Below are positions 15,969 through 24,654 of a stretch of DNA of 40,571 nucleotides, piece by piece (within the stretch, counting starts at the first letter, position 1; the number at the start of each line of letters is the position of its first letter). This DNA comes from JBOHER01 sp050701115. Lineage in GTDB: Bacteria; Actinomycetota; Actinomycetes; Mycobacteriales; Pseudonocardiaceae. A program made the translations under genes and the position numbers. Location of the stretch: the NCBI GenBank assembly GCA_050701115.1, contig JBOHER010000021.1, forward strand, positions 1 to 40,571. The letters are read 5' to 3'. The notes below the pieces were generated by a model that had not been told where the DNA came from, did no database searches, and saw nothing but the letters and a program-made list of their open reading frames with translations.

Positions 15969-16229
15969 CTAAGACGCGAGAGGAAGTTGGGCACTCGCCG
16001 CGATCGCCGCGCGGCCTTCCGGGGAGAGGGTCGCTTGAACCCGCTGACCTGTCGCGCCGGGATGACGCGGCCGGATGAACCCCTGGTGAGCGAGCAGGTG
16101 CGCGGTGAACTGATCGCCGCAGGACAGGCCGTCGATGAACAGGTCGGGCTCGGAGCTGCAGGTCAGCTGGGCGCGGCCGCCGCCAACGGCGCGGAGCATG
16201 GCGAGTGCTCGATGGTTGATGGCGTCCAT
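15969..16229 (-). CDS. Small conserved-looking actinobacterial protein of unknown function
   Basis: Eighty-six residues starting MDAINHRALAMLRAV, with CSSEPDLFIDG and a C-terminal half rich in Gly/Ala (QRVQATLSPEGRAAIA). Its length and the winged-helix-like end resemble the MarR/PadR wing, but I cannot assign a family. The ATG at 16229 has AAGGA six bases upstream, which is preferred over a longer start. It lies 9 nt before the ligase gene on the same strand, so may be co-transcribed with the LigC/polymerase pair. Confidence 0.65.
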   Translation of the reverse strand: MDAINHRALAMLRAVGGGRAQLTCSSEPDLFIDGLSCGDQFTAHLLAHQGFIRPRHPGATGQRVQATLSPEGRAAIAASAQLPLAS

Positions 16230-16367
16230 GGTCGTTCCTTCCGTGCTGCGTGCCGGTGCTGTCATAGGTGCGTCGAATCAGCGGAGAGGATTTCGACATG
16301 TAGACCGGCTGGGGACCGGAAGTTCATCGGTCGCCGGTCGCGGGCCATCGGTGGCAGGCTGATCTCC

Positions 16368-17372
16368 ATGCCGGACATCCCGAAGGCCGAACTGCACGTG
16401 CACATCGAAGGCACCCTCGAGCCCGGCATGGTGTTGGAGCTCGCCGAGCGCAACGACGTCGCGATTCCCTATTCCTCGGTGGACGAGCTCAGGGCCAGGT
16501 ATCAGTTCACCGATCTTCAGTCCTTCTTGGACATCTACTACGCGAATATGGCGGTGCTGCGGACGAAGCGGGATTTCCGCGATCTCGCGGCCGCCTACCT
16601 CCGCCGGTGCGTGCAGCAAGGCGTGCGGCACGCCGAGATCTTCTTCGACCCGCAGGCGCACCTCAACCGTGGCGTGCCGATGGACACCGTCGTCGGCGGG
16701 CTGGCCGAGGCCATCGACGACGCGGCCGCTGACGGCGTCTCGGCCGGTCTCATCCTGTGTTTCCTGCGCGATGAGTCAGCGCAGTCGGCCATGGACACCC
16801 TGCGGTTGGCGGAACCGTTCCTGGACCGCATCATCGGCGTCGGCCTCGATTCAGCCGAAGTAGGCCATCCGCCGTCGAAGTTCGCCGAGGTCTTCCGGCG
16901 CGCGCACGATCTCGGCCTTCGAGCGGTCGCGCACGCCGGGGAAGAGGGGCCACCCGAGTACGTGACCGAAGCACTCGACATCCTGGGCGTGCAGCGCATC
17001 GACCACGGCATCCGGGCCATCGAGGACGCCGACCTGGTGGCCAGGTTACGGCGCGAGCGGGTTCCGCTGACGGTGTGCCCGCTGTCCAACGTCAGGCTGG
17101 GTTCGTTTCCCGACATCAGCAGGCACACGCTGCCCAGGTTGCTCGCCGAGGGGCTCATGGTGACCGTGAATTCCGATGATCCCGCCTATTTCGGCGGTTA
17201 TATCGTGGACAACTTCGCCGCGATCCGGGATGGCCTCGGGCTGACCTATGACGAGCTGCGTGGGCTGGCCGCCAACTCCATCGAGGCGTCCTTCCTCGAT
17301 GACGACCGGAAGGCGACGCTGCTCGCCGAGGTGGCCGCGTGGGACGGGCCGATCGCTACGCCAGCCAGATGA
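16368..17372 (+). CDS. Adenosine deaminase-superfamily protein, probably adenine deaminase
   Basis: A 334-residue TIM-barrel zinc aminohydrolase. Metal and catalytic residues are present: H10 and H12 in ELHVHIEGT, H189 and E192 in VAHAGEE, and D270 in NSDDPAYF. The sequence LHVHIEGTLEP together with FTDLQSFLDIYY matches bacterial adenine deaminases (Pseudomonas PA0148 type) more than classical adenosine deaminase, so conversion of adenine to hypoxanthine is the better guess. It converges with an NCS2 purine permease gene (17-bp 3' overlap), which supports use of a free base. The start ATG at 16368 has only a weak ribosome site. Confidence 0.82.
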   Translation: MPDIPKAELHVHIEGTLEPGMVLELAERNDVAIPYSSVDELRARYQFTDLQSFLDIYYANMAVLRTKRDFRDLAAAYLRRCVQQGVRHAEIFFDPQAHLNRGVPMDTVVGGLAEAIDDAAADGVSAGLILCFLRDESAQSAMDTLRLAEPFLDRIIGVGLDSAEVGHPPSKFAEVFRRAHDLGLRAVAHAGEEGPPEYVTEALDILGVQRIDHGIRAIEDADLVARLRRERVPLTVCPLSNVRLGSFPDISRHTLPRLLAEGLMVTVNSDDPAYFGGYIVDNFAAIRDGLGLTYDELRGLAANSIEASFLDDDRKATLLAEVAAWDGPIATPAR

Positions 17373-18735
17373 AGTAGGCGAGGAACACCAGGAACAGCAC
17401 CGAGGTGATCGGGTGCACCTCCCGCCACCTGCCTTTGGCGACCATCAGCACCGGGAAAATGAGCAGTCCCAGTGCGATGCCGTTGGCGATCGAATAGGTC
17501 AGCGGCATCGCGATCACCGTGACGAACGCGGGGATCGCGTACTCCAGTTTGTTCCACTCGATGCCGCCGAGCGCTGTGGCCATCAGCACGCCGACGATGA
17601 TGAGTGCGGGTGCGGTCACCTCGGGCGTCACGATCGCCAGCAGCGGTGAGAAGAACAGGGAGAGAATGAACAGCACCGAAGTCGCGACCGAGGTGAGCCC
17701 AGTCCGGCCACCTGCCGCCACACCGGCCGAGGACTCGATGTAGGAGGTGGTCGTGGACGTGCCGAGCACGGCCCCGCCCATGGTCGCGAGTGAGTCGGAG
17801 ACGAACGCCCTGCGGGCGCGCGGCAGCTTGCCGTCGCGCAGCAGTCCCGCCTGGTTGGCGATGGCGATCAAGGTGCCGGAGGTGTCGAAGAAGTCGACGA
17901 ACAGCATCGTGAACACCACGATGATCAGCTGAGCGGTGAGCAGTTCGGGCAGGTTGACGATCGCCTGCCCGAATGTCGGCCCGAGACTCGGCACGCCGGA
18001 CACGATCCCGGGGGGTGGGTCGATGAGCCCGGTGAGCATGCCCGCGACCGCGGTGACGACCATCCCGTAGAACACCGCGCCGCGCAGCCCGCGCACCAGG
18101 AACACGGCGGTGGCGATGAGCCCGAAGAGAGCAAGCAGCGTGCCCGGCCGGGTCAGCTCGCCGAGCGTCACCAGGGTGGCGTCGTCGGCCACCACGATCT
18201 GGGCGTTCCGCAGTCCGATGAAGGCGATGAACAACCCGATTCCCGCCCCGGTCGCGAGTTTCAGCGGCATCGGGATCGCGTTGATGATCGCCTCCCGGAT
18301 GCCGGTGATGGCGAGTAGGAAAAACAGCAAGCCGGACATGAAGGTGCCTGCCAGCGCGGTCTGCCACGGAATCCCCATGGTCAGCACGACGGTGAACGCG
18401 AAGAACGCATTCAGGCCCATGCCGGGCGCGAGGGCGATCGGGTAACGCGCCCACACGCCCATGATCAACGTGCTCAGTGCGGCGGCCAGCCCCGTTGCGA
18501 CGAACACCGCCTCCTCGTCCATCCCGGTTTCGCCGAGGATGGACGGATTGACGAAGAGGATGTAGGCCATGGCCAGGAACGTCGTGAGGCCGGCGATCGC
18601 TTCCCGTCGGACGTTGCTCCCCGCCGCCGAGAGCTGGAAGTACCGGTCGACGGGACCCGGTGTGCGTTGGCCCTCGGTAGTTCCGCCGTTGCCCTTGTTG
18701 CGCTGCTCGGTCGATTCCGGCTGGTCCGTCGCCAC
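17356..18735 (-). CDS. NCS2-family purine (adenine/guanine/hypoxanthine) permease, AzgA-like
   Basis: A 459-residue membrane transporter with about 13-14 hydrophobic segments. It begins with a soluble N-terminus and FQLSAAGSNVRREAIAGLTTFLAMAYI-type first helix, where AzgA/PbuG proteins carry the same motif. Other signatures are APGMGLNAFFAF, LKLATGAGIGLFIAFIGL and GTSTTTSYIESSAGVAAGGRTGL (the NCS2 signature loop before TM10). It imports purine bases with protons. GTG at 18735 is preceded by AGGAGG five bases upstream. Neighbouring adenine deaminase suggests adenine or hypoxanthine as substrate. Confidence 0.9.
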   Translation of the reverse strand: MATDQPESTEQRNKGNGGTTEGQRTPGPVDRYFQLSAAGSNVRREAIAGLTTFLAMAYILFVNPSILGETGMDEEAVFVATGLAAALSTLIMGVWARYPIALAPGMGLNAFFAFTVVLTMGIPWQTALAGTFMSGLLFFLLAITGIREAIINAIPMPLKLATGAGIGLFIAFIGLRNAQIVVADDATLVTLGELTRPGTLLALFGLIATAVFLVRGLRGAVFYGMVVTAVAGMLTGLIDPPPGIVSGVPSLGPTFGQAIVNLPELLTAQLIIVVFTMLFVDFFDTSGTLIAIANQAGLLRDGKLPRARRAFVSDSLATMGGAVLGTSTTTSYIESSAGVAAGGRTGLTSVATSVLFILSLFFSPLLAIVTPEVTAPALIIVGVLMATALGGIEWNKLEYAIPAFVTVIAMPLTYSIANGIALGLLIFPVLMVAKGRWREVHPITSVLFLVFLAYFIWLA

Positions 18736-18847
18736 AGCTGCCTCCTAGACAGTGCTGGGTTGTAGCGCTTGTGATCGTCCCGCACTGATACCACAGCCAG
18801 ACCCTTGACGGGCGTGGTGATGCGAGTCATAGCTGACATACGCGAAA

Positions 18848-18874
18848 TTGAGATTCCGCATAACGGAATAAATT
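18848..18874 (+). promoter_or_regulatory. Promoter of dctA with palindromic IclR-like operator in the spacer
   Basis: TTGAGA (18848-18853) and TAAATT (18869-18874) flank TTCCGCATAACGGAA (18854-18868), the core of a perfect inverted repeat ATTCCG-CATAA-CGGAAT (18853-18869). The 15-bp spacing is short, so basal activity may be weak. The core resembles sequences before aceB (33026-33040) and hyi (32073-32087, minus), pointing to shared control by the window's IclR regulator (inference). Confidence 0.6.
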
Positions 18875-18915
18875 CGCCGAGCATTGCCCTTGCTCCGAGA
18901 CGGAAGGTCGCACAG

Positions 18916-20322
18916 ATGGCAGCCAGCACTCCCTCCGACAGCAGCGCGGTCGCGCAGCGGTACGAGGCCAAGTCAGGAAAGAAGAAGTTCTACAAGTCGC
19001 TGTTCTTGCAGATCATCGTCGCGGTGATAGCGGGCGTGCTGATCGGACACTTCTGGCCGGTCATCGGCGAACAACTCAAGCCGGTAGGCGATGGATTCAT
19101 CAGGCTGATCAAGATGATCATCGGTCCGCTGATCTTCTGCGTCGTGGTCACGGGCATCGCCGCTGTCGGCGACGTGAAGGCGGTCGGCAGGATCGGCTTC
19201 AAGGCGATCGTCTACTTCGAGGTCGTCACGACCTTCGCGCTGTTGTTCGGTTTACTCGTCGCCAATATCGCCCAGCCCGGCGCCGGGATGAACATCGACC
19301 CGGCGAGTCTGGACACCGGGGCCCTGGAAGCGAAGACCGAAGGCGGCGAGCTGCCTTCGACCGCCGAGTTCCTGCTGCACACGATCCCGGAGAGTGTCGT
19401 GGGCGCGTTCGCGTCGAACGCGTTGCTGCAGGTGCTGTTCTTCGCGGTGTTCTTCGGCACCGCGCTCGCGGTCATCGGCACCACGAAGGCGCCGATCGTC
19501 TTCGATTTCGTCGAGCAGGTGCAGCAGGTGATCTTCAAGATCATGGGCTGGATCATGCGGGTGGCGCCGCTCGGCGCCTTCGGTGCGATGGCATTCATCA
19601 TCGGCCAGTACGGCATCTCCACGCTGGGGACCTACGCCAAGCTCATCGGAGCCTGTTACGGCGCTGCCGCGCTGTTCGTCCTGATCCTCGCTGTGGTCAC
19701 CCGACTCTACGTGGGGATCTCGATGTGGAAGTTCCTCAGCTATGCCAAGGAAGAGTTCGTGTTGGCCCTGGGCACAGCGTCGACCGAAGCCGTGATGCCG
19801 CGAATCATGACCAAACTGACCGATGCCGGATGCTCCCGTGCGACGACCGGCCTGGTCGTGCCAACCGGATACTCGTTCAACCTGGACGGCGCGACGATCT
19901 ACCTGTCGATCTCCACGATCTTCCTGGCGCAGGCCTTCGGGATCGACCTGACGCTGGGCCAGCAGTTGCTCGCCGTCGGGATCCTGATGCTGACGTCCAA
20001 GGGGATGGCAGGGGTGCCCGGATCGTCATTCCTGGCGCTGTCCGCCACGGCGGCGGCGATCGGCATGTTTCCGGTGGCCGGGGTCGCCTTGCTGCTCGGC
20101 GCCGACCGGCTAATGGACTCCATGCGGGTCTTTGTCAACCTGCTCGGCAACTGCGTGGCGACCTTTGTGGTGGCCAAGTCCGAGAAGCAACTCGACCTGG
20201 CGAAGGTGCACGAGGTTCTCGACAACCATCGGCGGCAGGTCAAGTCCGGCCGCAAGGCAGCGCAAGTCGTCGAGCGGGAGTGGGAAGAGTCGGAACAAGA
20301 GCCGGTACCTGCCAACCGGTAG
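18916..20322 (+). CDS. dctA: DctA-type dicarboxylate/cation symporter (DAACS family)
   Basis: A 468-residue sodium/proton-coupled carrier for succinate, fumarate and malate. Signatures: FIRLIKMIIGPLIFCVVVTGIA (helix 2 region), ALGTASTEAVMPRIM (re-entrant loop 1 with the serine-rich motif partly changed), VVPTGYSFNLDGATIYLS (TM7) and SKGMAGVPGSSFLAL (re-entrant loop 2). FVNLLGNCVATFVVAKSE is in TM8 and a charged C-tail follows. The ATG at 18916 has GGAAGG eight bases upstream; a longer start at 18805 would run through the promoter. A strong hairpin terminates it. Confidence 0.92.
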   Translation: MAASTPSDSSAVAQRYEAKSGKKKFYKSLFLQIIVAVIAGVLIGHFWPVIGEQLKPVGDGFIRLIKMIIGPLIFCVVVTGIAAVGDVKAVGRIGFKAIVYFEVVTTFALLFGLLVANIAQPGAGMNIDPASLDTGALEAKTEGGELPSTAEFLLHTIPESVVGAFASNALLQVLFFAVFFGTALAVIGTTKAPIVFDFVEQVQQVIFKIMGWIMRVAPLGAFGAMAFIIGQYGISTLGTYAKLIGACYGAAALFVLILAVVTRLYVGISMWKFLSYAKEEFVLALGTASTEAVMPRIMTKLTDAGCSRATTGLVVPTGYSFNLDGATIYLSISTIFLAQAFGIDLTLGQQLLAVGILMLTSKGMAGVPGSSFLALSATAAAIGMFPVAGVALLLGADRLMDSMRVFVNLLGNCVATFVVAKSEKQLDLAKVHEVLDNHRRQVKSGRKAAQVVEREWEESEQEPVPANR

Positions 20323-20333
20323 GTGAGCGCGTC

Positions 20334-20383
20334 GTAGAAGGCGCTTTCGGTGCACTAGGCAGAGGCACCGAGCGCCTTTCTAC
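20334..20383. terminator. Strong bidirectional terminator hairpin between dctA and the GntR gene
   Basis: GTAGAAGGCGC...CGGTGC (20334-20353) pairs with GCACCGAGCGCC..CTAC (20365-20383), about 18 paired bases with small bulges and an 11-nt loop. It lies between convergent stop codons at 20322 and 20389. Confidence 0.8.
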
Positions 20384-20388
20384 TGCGT

Positions 20389-21087
20389 TCAGGCAGATGA
20401 ATTCAGGGCTTCAGCCGTGTCGCCCGGATCCTCGAAGAGCAGTCGCAGTGCCGTCCGGCGGTTGACCCGTACGTGGTCTAACGCTTGTGCCGCCGCCGCG
20501 TCCGGATCGCCAGATGCGATCGCCTGGTAAAGCCGGTTGTGCTCCTGCCAGAGCCCCTCGGCGTTGCCGATCTGCCGGAACAGCCAGTGCAGGCGCCCCT
20601 GCAGCGGTTCGAGCATGCCAGCCAGCAGGCCGTTACGCGCCATGCGCACGATCTCATCGTGGAAGGCTTCGTTTGCGTCTCCGAACCGGTCCAGCTTGCC
20701 CGCCTCGACCGCGTGACGGGCCTTGTCCAGATGCTGGGCCAACCTGCGTAGGTCCGCCTGCGTCGCGTTCTCCGCCGCGCGCCGGGTCGCGAGTACCTCA
20801 AGGGACTCGCGCACGTCGAACAACTCTTCGACATCAGTCCGCGACAGCTGCTTGACCACCACCCCGCGCCGGGGGACCACTTGCACGAAGCCCTCGGACT
20901 CCAGCATCCGCAGGGCCTCGCGCACCGGCACCCGGGAAACCCCGAGTTCGGCTGCGAGTTCACGTTCGACCATCTTCGTTCCGGGAGGAAGCAGCCCGTT
21001 GATGATGCGTTGCCGCAACTGCTCACGGATCTGGTCGCGCAACGGGGTGTGCGCGACCCCGAGCGGGACCTCCGCCTCACCAGACAC
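20389..21087 (-). CDS. GntR-family transcriptional regulator, FadR subfamily (FCD domain)
   Basis: A 232-residue regulator. The winged helix spans about residues 14-78 (LRDQIREQLRQRIINGLLPPG, ERELAAELGVSRVPVREALRML, VPRRGVVV). An all-helical FCD ligand domain follows with the metal-binding pattern Asp/His in GDANEAFHDEI, ARNGLL, EHNRLYQAIASGD and ALDHV. The GTG at 21087 has GGAGG seven bases upstream. It is separated by 68 nt from the operon reading the same way and probably controls it. A GGT-n5-ACC-type palindrome at 24655-24671 upstream of the MFS gene fits this subfamily. Confidence 0.88.
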   Translation of the reverse strand: MSGEAEVPLGVAHTPLRDQIREQLRQRIINGLLPPGTKMVERELAAELGVSRVPVREALRMLESEGFVQVVPRRGVVVKQLSRTDVEELFDVRESLEVLATRRAAENATQADLRRLAQHLDKARHAVEAGKLDRFGDANEAFHDEIVRMARNGLLAGMLEPLQGRLHWLFRQIGNAEGLWQEHNRLYQAIASGDPDAAAAQALDHVRVNRRTALRLLFEDPGDTAEALNSSA

Positions 21088-21155
21088 CTTGGTTCCTCCG
21101 GGCAATCGGGATACGGTAGGCCACCAACAGTCTAGATCGGCGGAAGTCCGCCCGG

Positions 21156-22070
21156 TCACGACGCGTGCCCGATCGCGTCGGGCCGGACGTCGCCGGTGAA
21201 CGGAAAGCGGCGACGGAAGTCATCGGCCGCTTCCTCGAAGGTCACGAAGGACACTCCACTGTGGCCGCTCCAGTACTCGACCAGCCTCTCGAGCATGAGC
21301 AGAACCTGCGGACGACCGGAGACATCGGGGTGCAGGGTCACCGGAAACACCGCATAGTTGAGTTCCCGGTAGACCCAGTCGAACTGGTCGTTCCACAGTT
21401 GCTCGACATCCCGCGGGCTCACGTAGCCGTGGCTGTTGGGCGCGTGCTTATTGAACATCATCGGCGGCAGGTCGTCGACGTACCAGTTTCCGCAGAACTC
21501 CACCAGATCCACCTCGTGGCCGTGCCGCAGCGGCTTCATCCAGTCCTGGGCGCGTCTGCCGAAGTCGATCTTTGTCCAGGCGTCGCCGACTCGCGCGTAG
21601 AAGGGCACGAAGTCGTTGTAGTTCTGCGAGTGATCATAGCTGAAGCCGTGTTCCAACAGTAGGGCCGCGGTGTACTCGCTCATCTCCCACCACGGCGCGA
21701 CATAACCCCGCGGTGCGGTGCCCGAGAGCTTGCGCACGAGTTCGATGCTGTGCAGCAGCACCTCGGCTTCCTGATCGGGGCTCATTGCGACCGGGTTCTC
21801 GTGGCAGTAGCCGTGCGCACCGATCTCGTGGCCGGCATCGGCGACCGCCTGCATCTGGCTCGGGAAGCTCTCGATCGAATGCCCAGGGATGAACCAGGTG
21901 GTGCGGAGTCCGTAGCGCTCGAACAGGCGCAGCAGCCGAGGGCTACCGACCTCCCCGGCGAACACCCCGCGCTGGATGTCGTTGGGGGAGTCCTCCCCTC
22001 CGTAGGAGCCCAGCCAGCCTGCCACCGCGTCGACGTCGACGCCGAGGCAGATCTTGATGTCCTTGGTCAT
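21156..22070 (-). CDS. HpPgdA/cyclic imide hydrolase-like polysaccharide deacetylase-family enzyme
   Basis: A 304-residue NodB-fold metal hydrolase with no signal peptide. DVDAVAGWLGSYGGEDSP near the N-terminus, D14 with H86 and H90 (GAHGYCHEN), and APWWE and TLHPDVSGRPQ make it very like Helicobacter PgdA. I recall that family being structurally related to bacterial cyclic imidases. Being cytoplasmic and in a catabolic operon beside an Asp/Glu-racemase-superfamily enzyme and an organic-anion carrier, it more likely opens a cyclic imide or similar ring than deacetylates peptidoglycan (inference). Its ATG overlaps the upstream gene's stop (ATGA, 22067-22070). Confidence 0.82.
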   Translation of the reverse strand: MTKDIKICLGVDVDAVAGWLGSYGGEDSPNDIQRGVFAGEVGSPRLLRLFERYGLRTTWFIPGHSIESFPSQMQAVADAGHEIGAHGYCHENPVAMSPDQEAEVLLHSIELVRKLSGTAPRGYVAPWWEMSEYTAALLLEHGFSYDHSQNYNDFVPFYARVGDAWTKIDFGRRAQDWMKPLRHGHEVDLVEFCGNWYVDDLPPMMFNKHAPNSHGYVSPRDVEQLWNDQFDWVYRELNYAVFPVTLHPDVSGRPQVLLMLERLVEYWSGHSGVSFVTFEEAADDFRRRFPFTGDVRPDAIGHAS

Positions 22071-23254
22071 GCTCGATGTCCCCTCTGCACCAGCGGTGCG
22101 GTGATTTCTTCGACGCGGTTACGCGCCAGGTCCATGGCCCCGACGTCACGCTCGCTCCAGGGGCGCTCGGTCACGCTGTGCGCCGACAGCCACCCGGTCA
22201 TCTCACCTTCGCATTGGATGGGTCCGAGCATCTGGGCGTGTACGCCGTAGACGTCGATGAGGGCCTGCGGCGGTTGCGGATCGCCGTGGAAGTCGGGCTG
22301 CACGAGGTTGATGCGGTGGCTTTCGAGCCATTCCACGGTGTTCAGCCGACGCTGATCTAGCGATCCCTCCCGGCGGATCGGCCGCACCCCCGGCCGCAGC
22401 GCCTCGGCCGCGGTGAGGTTGACGTGCAGATCGTGGGCGGGCACGTCCAGCCGTAATGTGATGCGGTCGGCGCCGGTGGCCTCCAGCAGGTCCTCGCAGA
22501 CCGCCTGCGTCTGTGCCCGCACGAACCCGTCGCGCAGCAGGGTGCCGAACCCGGGCACGGGTTGGCTCACGCCGGCCAGATGGAGGGCGTGCCACAGAGT
22601 GACGCTCACACTGTCCAGGACGGGCAGGCCGAGCTCGGCTTCCAGTCCGGCGGCCAGAGCCGCCCCGTGCACATTGGTGCACAGCACCGCGCAGGCATGT
22701 GCGTCGGCTGCGAGCTTGCGCACCTGCTCGGCAACGTCGGCCTCGGGCACCCGTGCGAACGCCTCGTTGTCACTGATGCCCAGGTGCGATTCGGCGACGA
22801 CCTCGACCCCTTCACTCGCGTAGGTCTCGGCGATGCGCGCATTGACGTCGGCGAGGTAGGGCGTGGCCAGGCCGAGCCGGGTGATGCCATACACCCGGCA
22901 GGCTTCCAGCATCGCCAGAGAAGACGTCGAGGCGGGTACGCACGTGGCCTCGGTCAACCGGGCGGCCAGGGCCCTGTCCTGCTCGACGCCCAGCCAGGAA
23001 CCCGCGGTGCCGTTCCACATCACGACGTCGACCTTGGCGTCGGCCAGTTGCCCGGCTGCTGCCAGCATGGACTGGTCACTGAACTGGGCGGTGGACTCGG
23101 AATCCAGTGCGATCTTGGTGACGGGCAACCGCGCAAAGTGCACCGTGACGTCGCGGCGCTCGCCGAGCAGCCGATAGGTCATCGGCTCCAGACAGGTGTT
23201 GGAGGACGGGGTGATCATGCCGAGTCGCACGCTCGGCGCTGGATTGGCGGTCAT
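22067..23254 (-). CDS. Maleate isomerase/arylmalonate decarboxylase-like domain fused to a GAF domain
   Basis: A 395-residue two-domain protein. Residues about 1-238 belong to the Asp/Glu racemase superfamily (RLGMITPSSNT, VVMWNGTAGSW, LGLATPYLADVN, CTNVHGAAL). Of the two catalytic cysteines used by racemases and maleate isomerase, the first is replaced by Gly82 while Cys192 is kept, the arrangement found in arylmalonate decarboxylase. Residues about 240-395 look like a GAF domain (QAVCEDLLEATGADRITLRLD ... GWLSAHSVTERPWSERDVGAM, shown in part). The fusion suggests ligand-gated catalysis. GAGAAAG precedes the ATG at 23254. The substrate is unknown; a dicarboxylate or half-amide is plausible. 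Confidence 0.78.
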   Translation of the reverse strand: MTANPAPSVRLGMITPSSNTCLEPMTYRLLGERRDVTVHFARLPVTKIALDSESTAQFSDQSMLAAAGQLADAKVDVVMWNGTAGSWLGVEQDRALAARLTEATCVPASTSSLAMLEACRVYGITRLGLATPYLADVNARIAETYASEGVEVVAESHLGISDNEAFARVPEADVAEQVRKLAADAHACAVLCTNVHGAALAAGLEAELGLPVLDSVSVTLWHALHLAGVSQPVPGFGTLLRDGFVRAQTQAVCEDLLEATGADRITLRLDVPAHDLHVNLTAAEALRPGVRPIRREGSLDQRRLNTVEWLESHRINLVQPDFHGDPQPPQALIDVYGVHAQMLGPIQCEGEMTGWLSAHSVTERPWSERDVGAMDLARNRVEEITAPLVQRGHRA

Positions 23255-23271
23255 GATGTCCACTTTCTCGC

Positions 23272-24597
23272 TCAGGCCGGGAGCCGGCGGCTGTAGTCCA
23301 GCGTCACGACACTGGCGGTCATCAGGACGCCCGCGGCCACGAAGTACAGCAAGGCGGGGCCGTAGTCGCCGCCGGTCGCACCGACGATCAGGCCAACGAC
23401 AATCGGGGTGACGATGCCCGCGATGTTGCCGCTGAAGTTCATCGCACCGCCAAGCACTCCCGCGTTGTCCCTGCCGCCCAGGATCGACGGCACACTCCAC
23501 ATCAGACCGACCCAGCGCAGGAAGAACAGCACGGCCGACAGCAGTGCGACCGCGGTCATCGGATCCGGGATCGCCCGCACACCGAGCAGGGCGATGATCA
23601 CCAGGACACCGGCCCCGCCCAGCAGCGAACGCAGCACCTTGTTGGTGGTGATACCTCGCGATCGCAGGTGGTCGGCGAGGAACCCGCCTGCGATCTCCCC
23701 GACGAAGCCGGCACCGAAGATCACGAACGTGGACCAGCCGATGGTCTTGAGGTCGAAGCCCTTGGTTTCGGCAAGGTAGATCGGGCCCCAGGTCAGCAGC
23801 CCGTAGAACACCCCGTTGAAGCCCATCCAGGCCAGGCACATCGCCCAGAACGAGCGGAAGCGGAGGTAGGGGAGTAGCCCCTTGCGACCGGTTCCTTCCG
23901 GTGCCATCGCGTCTTCTTCGGCGTGGGAGGCCTCGATGAGTTCGGCTTCGCGGTCGTTGATACGTGGGTGCCTGCGCGGCACGTCGCGGACGTACCACCA
24001 GGCCAGCAGTCCGATGAGGACGGTGACGGCGCCGGCGACCACGAATGCCTGCCGCCAGCCACCGGTCGTCGCGATGAGCCACGCGATCGCGATGCCACCG
24101 ACTGCGGCACCCAGTGGTGCTCCGGCATCCAGGATGACGGCTCCACGGCCGCGCTCACGCCACGGCATCCAGATCGCGTTGAGCTTGCCGCCTGCGGGCA
24201 TGACCGGCGCCTCGGTGACACCGAGCAGACCCCGCAGCGCGACCAGGGTGCCTACGCCGGTGGCGCCCGCCGTGAGCCCGGTGGCCACACCCCAGCCGAC
24301 GCAGGAGCCGGTGACAACCTTGCGTGGACCAAGCTTGTCGATCAGCCAGCCGCCGGGAATCTGCATCAGCGCGTAGGTCCAGAAGAACGCCGAGAGCACC
24401 AGGCCGGTGACCTCCGGCGACAGGCCGAACTCCTCTTTGATCAAGGGAAGGGCGACCGATATCGAGCCACGGTCGACGTAGTTGACGGTGACGAGCAGAA
24501 GCAGGAGCAGGAAGATCTTCCAGCGCACCCTGCTGGGGCGTGGGGTCGGTAGCGCCGGCGGGTGCTGGGCACTCGTGCCGGCCTTGATGGTTGTCAT
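23272..24597 (-). CDS. MFS transporter, anion:cation symporter (GudP/ACS-like) family
   Basis: A 441-residue, 12-helix carrier. TM1 region LLLLLVTVNYVDRGSISVALP and the loop motif LIDKLGPRKVVTG (MFS motif A variant) are followed by the GVTEAPVMPAG signature of the ACS family, which imports organic acids such as hexuronates, glucarate and phthalate. The ATG at 24597 has AAGGA seven bases upstream. It is the first gene of the operon, with the racemase-like and imidase-like enzymes downstream on the same strand, so it likely imports their substrate. Confidence 0.85.
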   Translation of the reverse strand: MTTIKAGTSAQHPPALPTPRPSRVRWKIFLLLLLLVTVNYVDRGSISVALPLIKEEFGLSPEVTGLVLSAFFWTYALMQIPGGWLIDKLGPRKVVTGSCVGWGVATGLTAGATGVGTLVALRGLLGVTEAPVMPAGGKLNAIWMPWRERGRGAVILDAGAPLGAAVGGIAIAWLIATTGGWRQAFVVAGAVTVLIGLLAWWYVRDVPRRHPRINDREAELIEASHAEEDAMAPEGTGRKGLLPYLRFRSFWAMCLAWMGFNGVFYGLLTWGPIYLAETKGFDLKTIGWSTFVIFGAGFVGEIAGGFLADHLRSRGITTNKVLRSLLGGAGVLVIIALLGVRAIPDPMTAVALLSAVLFFLRWVGLMWSVPSILGGRDNAGVLGGAMNFSGNIAGIVTPIVVGLIVGATGGDYGPALLYFVAAGVLMTASVVTLDYSRRLPA

Positions 24598-24654
24598 GAG
24601 GTGGTCCTTCGCGCTGAGAAGTGCGGGAGAGACAGAGGTGGTCGACCCGATCTG

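Noticed and set aside
14886..16367. Plus-strand N-terminal extension of the adenine deaminase frame across the ligase gene
   Set aside because: The frame upstream of 16368 is antisense to ligC and lacks protein character; the deaminase family begins at the ATG at 16368.
4335..21156. Functional link between the aspartimide-forming RiPP cluster and the cyclic-imidase-like hydrolase
   Set aside because: Both concern succinimide-like rings, but they lie 15 kb apart in unrelated operons with different regulators. Nothing in the sequence connects them.
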